From contig NZ_CP038026.1 in the NCBI RefSeq assembly GCF_004421005.1, forward strand, positions 2,790,001 through 2,854,000: a DNA stretch of 64,000 nt, in the 5' to 3' direction. Positions within the stretch are counted from its first letter, which is position 1. Each line of letters starts with the position of its first letter. This DNA is from Pseudoduganella plicata (GTDB lineage Bacteria; Pseudomonadota; Gammaproteobacteria; Burkholderiales; Burkholderiaceae_D). Both the position numbers and the translations under genes were made by a program. The notes beneath the pieces are model-generated. The model was not told the DNA's origin and did no database searches. It was given only the letters and a program-made list of their open reading frames with translations. Of this stretch, positions 9,888 through 18,754 are shown in pieces.

Positions 9888-11176
9888 CGACTTCAAAGAA
9901 CGACACGCTGTTCGAACGCGCCCAGAAGACCACGCCCGGCGGCGTCAACTCGCCGGTGCGCGCGTTCCGCTCCGTGGGCGGCACGCCGCGCTTCATCACT
10001 CGTGCCGAAGGCCCGTATTTCTGGGACGCCGACGGCAAACGCTATATCGATTACATCGGCTCGTGGGGACCGGCCATCGTCGGCCACGCCCATCCCGAAG
10101 TGGTGCAGGCCGTCCAGGATGCCGCCACGCGCGGCCTGTCATTCGGCGCGCCGACGGAAGCCGAAGTGCTGATGGCCGAGGAAATCTGCCGCCTGGTGCC
10201 GTCCATCGAGCAGGTACGCCTGGTCTCCTCCGGCACGGAAGCGACCATGAGCGCGTTGCGCCTGGCCCGCGGCGCCACGGGCCGCGACAAGATCGTCAAG
10301 TTCGAAGGCTGCTACCACGGCCACGCCGACTCCCTGCTGGTGAAGGCTGGCAGTGGCCTGCTCACGTTCGGCAATCCCACGTCGGCCGGCGTGCCGGAGG
10401 ACTTCGTCAAGCACACGCTGGTCCTGGACTACAACGACGTGGCGCAGATCGAGGAAGCCTTCGGCAACTTCGGCAGCGAGATCGCCTGCGTCATCGTCGA
10501 GCCGGTGGCCGGCAACATGAACCTGATCAAGGCGTCGCCCGAGTTCCTGCAGGCCCTGCGCGAGCTGTGCACGCAGCACGGCGCCCTGCTGATCTTCGAT
10601 GAAGTGATGTGTGGCTTCCGCGTGGGCCTGGGCGGCGCGCAGGCGCTGTACGGCATCCTGCCGGACCTGACGGCGCTGGGCAAGGTCATCGGCGGCGGGC
10701 TGCCCGTGGCGGCCTTCGGCGGCAGCGCGGAACTGATGAATCACATGGCGCCGCTGGGCGCCGTCTACCAGGCCGGCACGCTGTCGGGCAACCCGATCGC
10801 CGTTGCCGCCGGCATGACGACGCTCAAACTGATCCAGCAACCGGGCTTCTACGAGAAGCTGACGGCCAGCGCCAAGCGCCTGACCGAAGGCCTGACGGAC
10901 GTGGCGTTCGAGGAAGGCATCGCCTTCTGCGCGGACTACGAGGGCGGCATGTTCGGCCTGTACTTCAGCGAGCAGCCACCGCGCAACTACGCCGAAATGA
11001 TGGCCGGCGACCGCGCCCGCTTCAACACCTTCTTCCATGCGATGCTGGACGAAGGCGTGTACTTCGCGCCGGCCGCGTTCGAGGCGGGGTTCGTCTCCGC
11101 CGCGCACGACGATGCCGTCATCGACGAAACGGTCGAAGCGGCCCGCCGCGTATTCCGTGCGCTGAAGGCTGCCTGA
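9884..11176 (+). CDS. hemL: Glutamate-1-semialdehyde 2,1-aminomutase
   Basis: PLP-dependent enzyme of the C5 pathway that converts glutamate-1-semialdehyde to 5-aminolevulinate for haem synthesis. 430 residues, normal for the family. Visible motifs are [12 protein letters not shown] at the N terminus, [28 protein letters not shown] and the PLP-lysine segment [17 protein letters not shown]. The ATG overlaps the stop of the ThiD-like gene. A hairpin terminator follows the stop codon. Confidence 0.97.
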   Translation: MTTSKNDTLFERAQKTTPGGVNSPVRAFRSVGGTPRFITRAEGPYFWDADGKRYIDYIGSWGPAIVGHAHPEVVQAVQDAATRGLSFGAPTEAEVLMAEEICRLVPSIEQVRLVSSGTEATMSALRLARGATGRDKIVKFEGCYHGHADSLLVKAGSGLLTFGNPTSAGVPEDFVKHTLVLDYNDVAQIEEAFGNFGSEIACVIVEPVAGNMNLIKASPEFLQALRELCTQHGALLIFDEVMCGFRVGLGGAQALYGILPDLTALGKVIGGGLPVAAFGGSAELMNHMAPLGAVYQAGTLSGNPIAVAAGMTTLKLIQQPGFYEKLTASAKRLTEGLTDVAFEEGIAFCADYEGGMFGLYFSEQPPRNYAEMMAGDRARFNTFFHAMLDEGVYFAPAAFEAGFVSAAHDDAVIDETVEAARRVFRALKAA

Positions 11177-11187
11177 TCCTGCTCCGC

Positions 11188-11212
11188 AAGCCGGCTCGCT
11201 TAGAGCCGGCTT
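11188..11212 (+). terminator. Hairpin terminator after hemL
   Basis: Perfect 10-bp inverted repeat AAGCCGGCTC / GAGCCGGCTT with a 5-base loop, starting 11 bp after the hemL stop. Only a weak TTAAT follows, so termination efficiency is uncertain. Confidence 0.6.
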
Positions 11213-11377
11213 AATCCTGCCGCGCATTCCTCATTTGTAACAGCTTTGACACGTTGCTCACGTGTCGGCGCTGATACACTCCGTTCCCATATGAAACCAC
11301 CCCCTGCCACTTCGCGCTGACGCGCGCCGTCCCTTCACGTCGGCGCCGTGCGCCCCTGTACCCTGTACGAGCCGACC

Positions 11378-12646
11378 ATGAAACTGCTGCAGAAACTCAC
11401 CGACAACGACACCGTCAAGGCCCTCGGCCCCGGCCTCATCACCGGCGCCGCCGACGACGACCCTTCCGGCATCGCCACCTATTCGCAGGCGGGCGCGCAG
11501 TTTGGCTTCAACATGCTTTGGACGCTCGTGCTGACGTATCCGCTGATGGTGGGCATCCAGCTCGTGTCGGCGCGCATCGGCCTGGTCACGGGTCGCGGGC
11601 TGGCCGCCAATATCCGCCGCGCCTATTCGCCGGCGCTGCTGTACTTCATCGTGTTGCTGCTGCTGGTGGCGAACATCGTCAATATCGCCGCGGACGTGGC
11701 CGCGATGGGCGAAGCCCTGCGCCTCGTGACGGGCTTCGGCTCGGCCCACCTGTATTCGCTGGCTTGCGGCTTCCTGTGCCTGACTTTGCAGGTGTTCCTG
11801 CCGTATCGCGTCTATGTGCGCTACCTGAAATGGCTGACACTGGGATTGCTGGCCTATGTCGGCACCGTGTTCGCCGTGCAGATGCCGTGGCGCGACGTGG
11901 CGGTGGCGACGCTGATGCCTCATTTCACCTGGGACCGGGCATCGGTCGGCCTGATCGTCGCCATTTTCGGCACCACCATTTCGCCTTACCTGTTCTTCTG
12001 GCAGGCGTCGCAGGAAGTCGAGGAACTGCGCGACAGCCGCACCCAGTCATTGCGCCGTGCGCCGGAAGCGGCCGCGCGGCACCTGCGCCGCATCAAGCTG
12101 GATACGTTCATCGGCATGGCGTTTTCCAACCTGGTCGCGTTCTTCATTATCCTGACGGCCGCCGCGACACTGGGCGTGCACGGCATCACGGATATTCAAA
12201 GCTCGGCCCAGGCAGCGGAGGCACTGCGCCCGATTGCCGGTGAATTCGCCTTTGTCATTTTCGCGCTGGGGATCATCGGCACGGGCATGCTGGCCATTCC
12301 CGTGCTGGCCGGCTCGGCCGCCTATGCCGTCACGGAGAGCTTTCGCTGGACCAATGGGCTGGACCTGAAGGTGCTGGAAGCGCGCGAGTTCTACGGCATC
12401 ATCTCGCTGGCGACGATCGGCGGCATGGCGCTCAATTTCGCGCCCATCGATCCGATCAAGGCGCTGATCTGGTCCGCACAGATCAATGGCGTCATTGCCG
12501 TGCCGATCATGATCGTCATGATGCTGATGGCGCATAACCCGGCCGTGATGGGCCGCTTCACGCTGTCGCGGCGGCATACGTTCTTCGGCTGGCTTGGCGT
12601 GGCCGTGATGGCCGTGGCGGTGATGGCGATGTTTGCCACCAATTGA
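11378..12646 (+). CDS. NRAMP (SLC11)-family metal ion transporter, divergent metal-site motifs
   Basis: Inner-membrane transporter of 422 residues with the hydrophobic pattern and length of bacterial NRAMP proteins. ATG 11378 is chosen because the conserved region begins right after it (KALGPGLITGAADDDPSG); an upstream in-frame start at 11348 adds 10 residues. The canonical first-helix DPGN is DPSG here (residues 28-31). In helix 6 the canonical MPH is SPY (residues 202-204, TISPYLFFWQ). The Asn and Met metal ligands of manganese/iron NRAMPs are therefore missing. The substrate could be Mg2+ (as in NRAMP-related magnesium transporters) or another ion; the symbol mntH is therefore withheld. 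It converges on corA, with a shared palindrome between. Confidence 0.88.
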   Translation: MKLLQKLTDNDTVKALGPGLITGAADDDPSGIATYSQAGAQFGFNMLWTLVLTYPLMVGIQLVSARIGLVTGRGLAANIRRAYSPALLYFIVLLLLVANIVNIAADVAAMGEALRLVTGFGSAHLYSLACGFLCLTLQVFLPYRVYVRYLKWLTLGLLAYVGTVFAVQMPWRDVAVATLMPHFTWDRASVGLIVAIFGTTISPYLFFWQASQEVEELRDSRTQSLRRAPEAAARHLRRIKLDTFIGMAFSNLVAFFIILTAAATLGVHGITDIQSSAQAAEALRPIAGEFAFVIFALGIIGTGMLAIPVLAGSAAYAVTESFRWTNGLDLKVLEAREFYGIISLATIGGMALNFAPIDPIKALIWSAQINGVIAVPIMIVMMLMAHNPAVMGRFTLSRRHTFFGWLGVAVMAVAVMAMFATN

Positions 12647-12651
12647 ACGTC

Positions 12652-12675
12652 GGGGCAGGCCGCGCGGCCTGCCCC
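12652..12675. terminator. Bidirectional terminator between the NRAMP-family gene and corA
   Basis: Perfect inverted repeat GGGGCAGGCC-GCGC-GGCCTGCCCC placed exactly between two converging stop codons (12646 and 12680). There is no long T-run on either strand. Confidence 0.6.
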
Positions 12676-12679
12676 GGTA

Positions 12680-13645
12680 TTATTTCAGCCAGCCCCGGTG
12701 GCGGAAATACAGGAAGGGTGCGATGGCGCTGGTGATCATCAGGCCGAGCGACCACGGATAGCCGTATGTCCAGTTCAGTTCCGGCAACAGCTTGAAGTTC
12801 ATGCCGTAGACGCTGGCGATCAAGGTCGGCGGCAGGAATGCCACGCTGGCCACCGAGAAGATCTTGATGATCTTGTTCTGGTTGATGTTGATGAAGCCGA
12901 CGGTGGCGTCCATCAGGAAGTTGATCTTATCGAACAGGAACGATGTGTGGCCGTCCAGCGATTCGATATCGCGCAGGATCTGGCGCGCTTCCTCGAACTG
13001 CTCGGAATTCAGGAGGCGCCCCCGCATCAGGAAACTGACCGCGCGGCGCGTGTCCATCATGTTGCGGCGGATGCGGCCGTTCAGGTCTTCCTCGTGGGCG
13101 ATGGCGGACAGCGCATCGGCCGCGTCCTTGTCGGTGAACTCTTCCTGCAGTACGCGGCCCGACACTTCTTCCAGGTTCTGGTAGATGCCTTCGAGCGCGT
13201 CGGCGGAATACTCGGCGTCCGTCGCGTATAAATCCAGCAGGACGTCCATATAATCGGCGATCGAGCCGGGACGCGAGCGTGCGCGCATGCGCACCAGGCG
13301 GAACACGGGCAGGTCGTCCGTATGGACGGAAAACAGCATTTTCTTGGCCAGGATAAAGGCGACGGTCACGATGCGGGACGGGCCGTCGTCTTCTTCCAGC
13401 AGGAAGTCCGTGCGCAGGTGCAGGTCGCCGTTCTCCGCCTCGTAATAGCGGGCGGAGGCCTCGATGTCCTTGACTTCGTCCTCGCCCGGCAGGATCACGC
13501 CGTACATTGTCTTGACCCAGGCGCGCTCGTCGTCGTTCGGGTCCGTCAGGTCGACCCAGACCGGCGCCACTTTTTCAAGGTCTTCGCGCGTCTCGATGGG
13601 CACCTGGTTGAGCCGGCCATTTTGTAAAACGAATACGTTGATCAT
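12680..13645 (-). CDS. corA: CorA-type magnesium/cobalt transporter
   Basis: 321 residues from ATG 13645, where the family N terminus MINVFVLQNG begins; the longer in-frame start at 13687 lacks support. The protein has a long cytoplasmic alpha/beta and helical domain, then two C-terminal membrane helices with the selectivity signature ASVYGMNFKLLPEL (GMN) after the first. It would form a pentameric Mg2+ channel. It lies tail-to-tail with a divergent NRAMP-family gene, so the two could share divalent-cation homeostasis. Confidence 0.95.
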   Translation of the reverse strand: MINVFVLQNGRLNQVPIETREDLEKVAPVWVDLTDPNDDERAWVKTMYGVILPGEDEVKDIEASARYYEAENGDLHLRTDFLLEEDDGPSRIVTVAFILAKKMLFSVHTDDLPVFRLVRMRARSRPGSIADYMDVLLDLYATDAEYSADALEGIYQNLEEVSGRVLQEEFTDKDAADALSAIAHEEDLNGRIRRNMMDTRRAVSFLMRGRLLNSEQFEEARQILRDIESLDGHTSFLFDKINFLMDATVGFININQNKIIKIFSVASVAFLPPTLIASVYGMNFKLLPELNWTYGYPWSLGLMITSAIAPFLYFRHRGWLK

Positions 13646-13803
13646 AGGCACACTCTCAGCCGGGTGGATCAGGCGCGCAAGGCGCAAAAATCAAAACAGC
13701 GCAAGTGTACCCGCAAGGCTGGCGTCAGACCATACCGCCCGGCTACTTTTTGTTCCTGTGGCTCAGAAAATCGCCCGCGGGGCCACGCAGCCGCCCCGGC
13801 GTT

Positions 13804-14514
13804 TCATGGCAGTTCGGCCGAACCCATGCGTTGCAGGATGATGCCGGTACGCCGCTTCAGATAGCTGGTGTTGCGGTGGGCATCGTAATAGCGGGGGTTG
13901 GGCAGCATGACCGCCAGTTTCGCCGCCTGCGCCGCGCCCAGTCTGGCGGCAGGGATGCGGTAGTAATAGCGCGCGGCCGCCTCGGCGCCATAAATGCCGC
14001 GGCCGAATTCCACCACGTTCAGGTAGATCTCGAAAATGCGCTGCTTGTCCATCAGCGCTTCCAGCATATATGTGATGATCAGTTCCTGGCCCTTGCGCAC
14101 ATAGCTGCGCGAGCCGGACAGGAACAGGTTTTTCGCCAGCTGCTGCGTGATGGTGGAGCCGCCGTGCGTGATCCTGCCCCGTTTGTCGTTGCGCTCGAAC
14201 GCCTTTTCCAGCGCGTCCCAGTCGACGCCGTCATGCTCGGAAAAATTGGCATCTTCGGAGGCGATGATGGCCCGCTTCAGGTTTTTCGAGATGCGTTCGT
14301 ACGGCACCCACTGCTGGCGGATGGTGGCGTTCGGATCCTTCTCGCGCATGGCCGACTGCTGCTGGCGCATGAAGGCCGTCATCGTCGGATTATGGTCGAC
14401 CCACCACCAGATCTGGACGAAAAAATAGGCCTGCACGGCCAGAAAAATCGCGATCGGTAGAATAAACAGCCATTTGACCCAGGCCCAGCGGCCCGGTCGT
14501 TTTGTTGTTGTCAT
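13804..14514 (-). CDS. mtgA: Monofunctional peptidoglycan glycosyltransferase
   Basis: Inner-membrane enzyme polymerising lipid II into glycan strands. 236 residues: one N-terminal membrane helix (residues 14-35) followed by a GT51 domain. Signature motifs are [17 protein letters not shown] (catalytic Glu), [19 protein letters not shown] and [15 protein letters not shown]. No transpeptidase domain follows, which separates MtgA from class A PBPs. The start overlaps the aroE stop by 4 bp. It is the last gene of a TonB protein-aroE-mtgA run. Confidence 0.96.
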   Translation of the reverse strand: MTTTKRPGRWAWVKWLFILPIAIFLAVQAYFFVQIWWWVDHNPTMTAFMRQQQSAMREKDPNATIRQQWVPYERISKNLKRAIIASEDANFSEHDGVDWDALEKAFERNDKRGRITHGGSTITQQLAKNLFLSGSRSYVRKGQELIITYMLEALMDKQRIFEIYLNVVEFGRGIYGAEAAARYYYRIPAARLGAAQAAKLAVMLPNPRYYDAHRNTSYLKRRTGIILQRMGSAELP

Positions 14515-15328
14515 AGTTTTTGACGCATGGATTGCAAAACCGCCGCCGTGTCCGGACGCACGCCGCGCCAGCCCAGGAACGCTTCCGCGGCCTGTTCGAC
14601 CAGCATGCCCAGGCCGTCACGCGGCACGGCGCCTTCCGCCTCGGCAAAGCGCAGGAACACGGTCGGCTCCTTGCCGTACATCATATCCAAAGCCAACGTT
14701 CCCGGGTGGAAAACCGACGGCGGGAACGGCGGCAGCGCCGCCTGCAGGCTGGCCGATGTTGCGTTAATGACGATATCGAAGTCGCCGGCGATGTCGGCAA
14801 ACCCGCCCGCCGACAGGACGTCCGCGCCGCCCAGCGCGGCAAACTGCTGCACCAGCGCTTCGGCCGTGGCCACCGTGCGGTTGGCGATATGCAGCGCTTG
14901 CGGGCGGTGTTCCAGCAGCGGCAGTACCGCGCCGCGGGCGGCCCCGCCTGCCCCGAGCAGCAGCACTCTTTTGCCCGTGATCGCCACGCCGGCGTTGTGC
15001 GTGATGTCGGCCACCAGGCCGGCGCCATCCGTGTTGTCGCCCGTAATGCCGTGCTCGTCGAACAGCAGCGTGTTGACGGCACCGGCCGCCTGGGCGCGGA
15101 TCGTCAGCGCCCCTGCCAGCTTGTGCGCTTCCAGTTTGAAGGGCACGGTGACGTTGGCGCCCTTGCCCCCTCGGCGATAAAGGCGCGGACGGCGTCGGCA
15201 AATCCGTCGACGGGCGCCAGGCGCTTGTCATAGACCAGCTGCTGGCCCGTCTGCGCGGCAAACGCGGCGTGGATATCGGGCGACTTGCTGTGGGCGATGG
15301 GGTTGCCGAAGACGCAGTAGCGGTCCAT
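14511..15328 (-). CDS. aroE: Shikimate dehydrogenase AroE, interrupted by a -1 frameshift
   Basis: NADPH-dependent reduction of 3-dehydroshikimate in the shikimate pathway. The N-terminal part from ATG 15328 ([20 protein letters not shown]) and the C-terminal part ([20 protein letters not shown] nucleotide loop, [12 protein letters not shown]) are both well conserved but in different frames. The break is in a run of five C on the plus strand (15166-15170): one extra base would restore a [21 protein letters not shown] junction. All catalytic regions survive, so a homopolymer sequencing error is more likely than a real pseudogene. Located between the TonB-family gene and mtgA. Confidence 0.88.
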
Positions 15329-15338
15329 GGTACGTTCC

Positions 15339-16250
15339 TTAGTTGGCGCTGTTGAGGTCTGCCTCGAGCCGCTGTTCGCGGGTGAACTTGAAGCGCGTGA
15401 TGATGACCCACAGGTCATCCTTGTCGCTCGACAGCATGTTGGGCGGGAATTTGCCGAACGGCGAAGCACGCCGGACGATGTTCATGGCGGCCTCGTCCAG
15501 CGCCGGATTGCCGGAACTGGTCTGTACCTTGATGCCGCCTTCCTTCATATATAAGGTGCCGTCCTGGAAGATGGGAATCTGCAGCACCAGCTCGCCATAC
15601 AGCTTGCGGCCGTTCTTCTGCGGGAAATTCAGCGTGCCGATTTCCTCCACCTTGCGCTGGAACTGCTTGTAATACATCGCATAGCCCACCTGTTGCGTGC
15701 TGGGCGTGATATAGGTCCTGCGCGGGCGCTTGTTCTCGTCCTCGATACGCTGCGTGATTTCGGCCGCCATGCGTGCGATGGCCTTGCTGCTCTCGATCAG
15801 GTCGGCGCCGCTCGGCACGGGGTCCGGCTTCTTTTCCTCGGCGACGGGCGCGGCCCGATACGGCGTCTTTTTCACCTGCGTCATCAGTGCATCCTGCTTG
15901 GCCTGCAGCGCCTCGATGCGCTTCTGCGCGGCCTTGATGCTGTCGCCATCCTCCATCCGGCGCATGTCCGGCAGCGGCGACTTCGAGCGACCCTTGTCCG
16001 CATTGCCGCCGCCTTCCAGATTGGCCTGCGCCAGCGCGTCGGCCTTCAGCGGCTTGTTCGCGTGCTTTGCGTTGACGAGGATGACTTCCAGCGTGGGATC
16101 GGTCGGCGCGATCTTGAAATCCCTGGGCGCCGCAAAATGCACCGCAAGCATCGCCGCATGCGCCGTCAGCGAGACGGCAAGGGCAATCATCAGAAACCGG
16201 TTTTCTTGAAGAGACTTCACAGGCAGCAAGGGCAAGGCAGAATGCGCCAT
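15339..16250 (-). CDS. TonB-family energy transducer-like protein
   Basis: 303 residues from ATG 16250. An N-terminal membrane anchor ([21 protein letters not shown]) is followed by a Lys/Ala-rich periplasmic linker with coiled-coil character, then a TonB C-terminal-like domain ([39 protein letters not shown]). The longer in-frame start at 16445 would read through a palindromic repeat and the receptor promoter and is rejected. It lies divergent from a TonB-dependent receptor, 11 bp upstream of aroE. It probably transmits proton-motive force to an outer-membrane receptor, perhaps its divergent neighbour. Confidence 0.85.
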   Translation of the reverse strand: MAHSALPLLPVKSLQENRFLMIALAVSLTAHAAMLAVHFAAPRDFKIAPTDPTLEVILVNAKHANKPLKADALAQANLEGGGNADKGRSKSPLPDMRRMEDGDSIKAAQKRIEALQAKQDALMTQVKKTPYRAAPVAEEKKPDPVPSGADLIESSKAIARMAAEITQRIEDENKRPRRTYITPSTQQVGYAMYYKQFQRKVEEIGTLNFPQKNGRKLYGELVLQIPIFQDGTLYMKEGGIKVQTSSGNPALDEAAMNIVRRASPFGKFPPNMLSSDKDDLWVIITRFKFTREQRLEADLNSAN

Positions 16251-16261
16251 TCTACCCGCCA

Positions 16262-16333
16262 AAAACCCGGGACAGACCCGGGTTTTCAGGAAATTGTTTC
16301 CCAAATCGGAGACAGTCCCCGATTTTGGGAAAC
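16262..16333. repeat. Two palindromic repeats upstream of the TonB-family gene
   Basis: First hairpin: AAAACCCGGG (16262-16271) with CCCGGGTTTT (16277-16286). Second: GTTTCCCAAATCGG (16296-16309) with CCGATTTTGGGAAAC (16319-16333), one base bulged. Both carry the GACAG core (GGGACAGAC; GAGACAGTCCCC) also seen in the repeats at 18552-18754. Confidence 0.7.
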
Positions 16334-16354
16334 ATTCCTGGCCGCTGGCCCGCG

Positions 16355-16384
16355 TTGACAGGCTCGCCATGCGCGAATGATAAT
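16355..16384 (+). promoter_or_regulatory. Sigma-70-like promoter of the TonB-dependent receptor
   Basis: TTGACA at 16355-16360, an 18-base spacer, then GATAAT at 16379-16384. The -10 overlaps the Fur-like box, as expected for iron repression. Confidence 0.55.
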
Positions 16385-16397
16385 GAGAAACATTCTC
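16379..16397 (+). promoter_or_regulatory. Fur-like operator
   Basis: GATAATGAGAAACATTCTC closely resembles the 19-base Fur consensus (alternating GATAAT-type units, palindromic ATGAGAA/ATTCTCA). It lies about 40 bp before the receptor start and over its promoter, suggesting iron-dependent repression. It could also act on the divergent TonB-family gene. Confidence 0.65.
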
Positions 16398-16435
16398 AAT
16401 TGACCAAGTCTCGATTCCCTTCAGGAGGAAGCTTC

Positions 16436-18540
16436 GTGCTGCCAATGCCCTTCCAGCCCCGTCCGCTACTCGCGGCGATCGCTCTTGCCCTGGCCATGCC
16501 GGCCCATGCCGAGGAACCGCCGCCCGAGCAGGTGATCGTCACCGCGTCGCGCTCGAACGTCGAGCGCGACAAGGCGCCGCAGACGGTGGTCGTGATCGAC
16601 AAGGAAACCATCGAACGGCAGCTGACGCTCTCCAGCAATTCCTCCGATGTGCTGAGCAACCTGCTGCCCTCCTACACCCCCAGCCGGGGCAAGATGAACG
16701 GCTCCGGCGAAACGCTGCGCGGGCGCACGCCGCTGATCCTCATCGACGGCGTGCCGCAGTCGAATCCCGTGCGCCCGACGGGCCGCGAGGCGCACACGAT
16801 CGACTACGCGATGGTCGAGCGCATCGAGATCGTGCAGGGTCCGAACGCCGTCAATGGCCTGGGGGCCACGGGGGCACGATCAACATCATCACGCGTCGCC
16901 CGGCCAAGGGCTCGTTCAACCAGCATATCGACGTGCAGGCGACCGCGCCGACCACCGACGCCACGTCTGCCACGCTGGGCTACAAGACGACCTACCGTGC
17001 GGACGGCCGGCTCGACAAGCTGGACTATCTGTTCTCCGTGTCCTACGAGGACCAGGGCCTGTACGTGGACGGCGCCGGCCGCCCGGTGGGCGTGGACGTG
17101 ACGCAGGGCGACCTGATGGACTCGCACAGCGACGATATCCTGACCAAGATCGGCTACCGGCCGGACGACCGCCAGAAGCTGCAGTTCTCCGTCAATCACT
17201 ACCGCATCAAGTCCAAGGCGAACTATGTCGGCGTGGCGGGCAACCGCCAGCTGGCCATCCCGTCCACGTCGGTCGAAGGCACGCCGCCCGGCACGCCGGC
17301 GTGGAACGACGTGTGGACCGCCAGCGCCAGCTACAGCCACTACGACCTGGCCGGGATGGAGCTGTCCGCGATGGTGTTCGGCCAGGAGTTCGAGGGCCTG
17401 TTCGGCGCGGACAACTCGGCCACGTTCCAGGACGTGCGAATCGCGCCGCGCGGCACGCTGTACGACCAGTCGCGCTCCACCGCGTCGAAGGTCGGCAGCA
17501 AGGTGGGGCTGACGAAGGCGGACCTGCTGAACGGCCGCCTGAAACTGACCGCCGGCTTCGACACGCTGTTCGACAAGGGCAAGCAGGACATGTACGGCAC
17601 CGGCCGAACGTTCGTGCCGGAGTCGAAGTATCGCAACCTGTCGCTGTTTACCCAGGGCGAATTCAAACTGCTGGACACGGTGACCTTGCATGGCGGCGTG
17701 CGGCGCGAGAACGCTGAACTCGAAGTGGATAGCTACCGCACCCTGGCCGCCTACAACAATACCTTCGTCGAAGGCGGCAAGATCAAGTTCAACGAAACGC
17801 TGGTCAATGCCGGCGTGGTGTTCACGCCGGTGCAGGACGTGACGCTGTACGCCAACTATTCGGAAGGCTTCGGCCTGCCCGATATCGGCCGCGCGCTGCG
17901 GGCCATCAATACGCCCGGCCAGAGCATCGCCAATATGCGCACGCTCGAGCCGATCCTGACGGACGGCGTGGAAGTGGGCACGCGCGTACGCAAGGGGCCA
18001 TGGGAATTGGACGCCAGCTGGTACCGCTCCGACTCCGACTTCGGGGTGCGCATCGTCTCCGTCAACGGCGTCTTCATGATGGCGCGTGAAAAGACCCGGC
18101 TGGAAGGGTTCGAGGCCAGCCTGGCGCACCGCTTCAACGCGGCGCACCGCGCCAGCGTGTCGTACGCCCACACCAGGGGACGCTACGACAGCAATGGCGA
18201 CGGCAGCCTGGATGCGAAGCTAGACGGCCTGAACGTGTCGCCGAACCGTGTGCTGGCATCGTGGAGCGCCAACTGGACTGGCAAGCTGTCGTCGTACCTG
18301 CAGGTGCAGCACGCGTTCAGCCAGAGCTTCGACGATCCGGCCAAGGCATTCTCCGGCTATACGCTGGCCGACGCGTCACTGAACTACAAGCTGGCAAAGG
18401 GCGAGCTGCGCCTGGGCGTGGCCAACCTGTTCGACAAGTCGACCATCACGTACTACTCGCAAAGCGCGCTGGTGGAACCGGCCCGATATTTTGCGGGACG
18501 CGGCCGCACCGTCACGCTGGGTTACGCGCTGGGGTTCTGA
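16436..18540 (+). CDS. TonB-dependent outer-membrane receptor, interrupted by a -1 frameshift
   Basis: Outer-membrane active transporter, probably of a ferric siderophore or similar. GTG 16436 is preferred: an AGGAGG box at 16423-16428 has ideal spacing, while ATG 16445 in the same frame is too far. A signal peptide (LLAAIALALAMPAHAEE) precedes a plug domain (VIVTASRSNVERDKAPQTVV, LRGRTPLILIDGVPQSNP, VERIEIVQGPNAV). The frame then breaks at five G (16870-16874); one more G gives GATGGTINIITRRP, the normal plug end. The barrel continues to 18540, ending in a C-terminal aromatic strand (GRTVTLGYALGF). All regions are otherwise intact, so an artefact is likely. A hairpin with a T-run follows. 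Confidence 0.88.
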
Positions 18541-18551
18541 GCGACCAAGTC

Positions 18552-18754
18552 AAAACCGGTGACAGGCTCCAGATAACGTAAAACCGGTGACAGGCTCCGA
18601 TTACGCAAACAGGAGCCTGTCACCGGTTTTCCAGAAGTTGGCAATCTTCCCTCGAATCAGGGGGCTGTCCCGGGTTTTGCTTCGTCAGCTCCGCCACATA
18701 AAACCGGTGACAGGCTCCATTTATTTAACCGGAGCCTGTCACCGGTTTTTTTTT
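18552..18754. repeat. Cluster of CGGTGACAGGCTCC palindromic repeat units
   Basis: Five exact 19-base units AAAACCGGTGACAGGCTCC: direct at 18552-18570, 18580-18598 and 18700-18718, inverted at 18612-18630 and 18731-18749. A degenerate inverted unit (GGGGGCTGTCCCGGGTTTT) lies between at about 18660-18678. Direct and inverted units can pair into long hairpins. Fills the gap between the converging receptor and RNase II genes. Confidence 0.85.
18700..18754 (+). terminator. Strong intrinsic terminator after the TonB-dependent receptor
   Basis: Perfect 19-bp stem made of repeat units 18700-18718 and 18731-18749, 12-base loop, followed by nine T ending at the RNase II stop codon. The repeat family has apparently been used as the terminator. 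Confidence 0.75.

Noticed and set aside
18552..18754. Possible CRISPR array
   Set aside because: Units occur in both orientations, intervals are unequal and mostly too short for spacers, and no cas gene is near.
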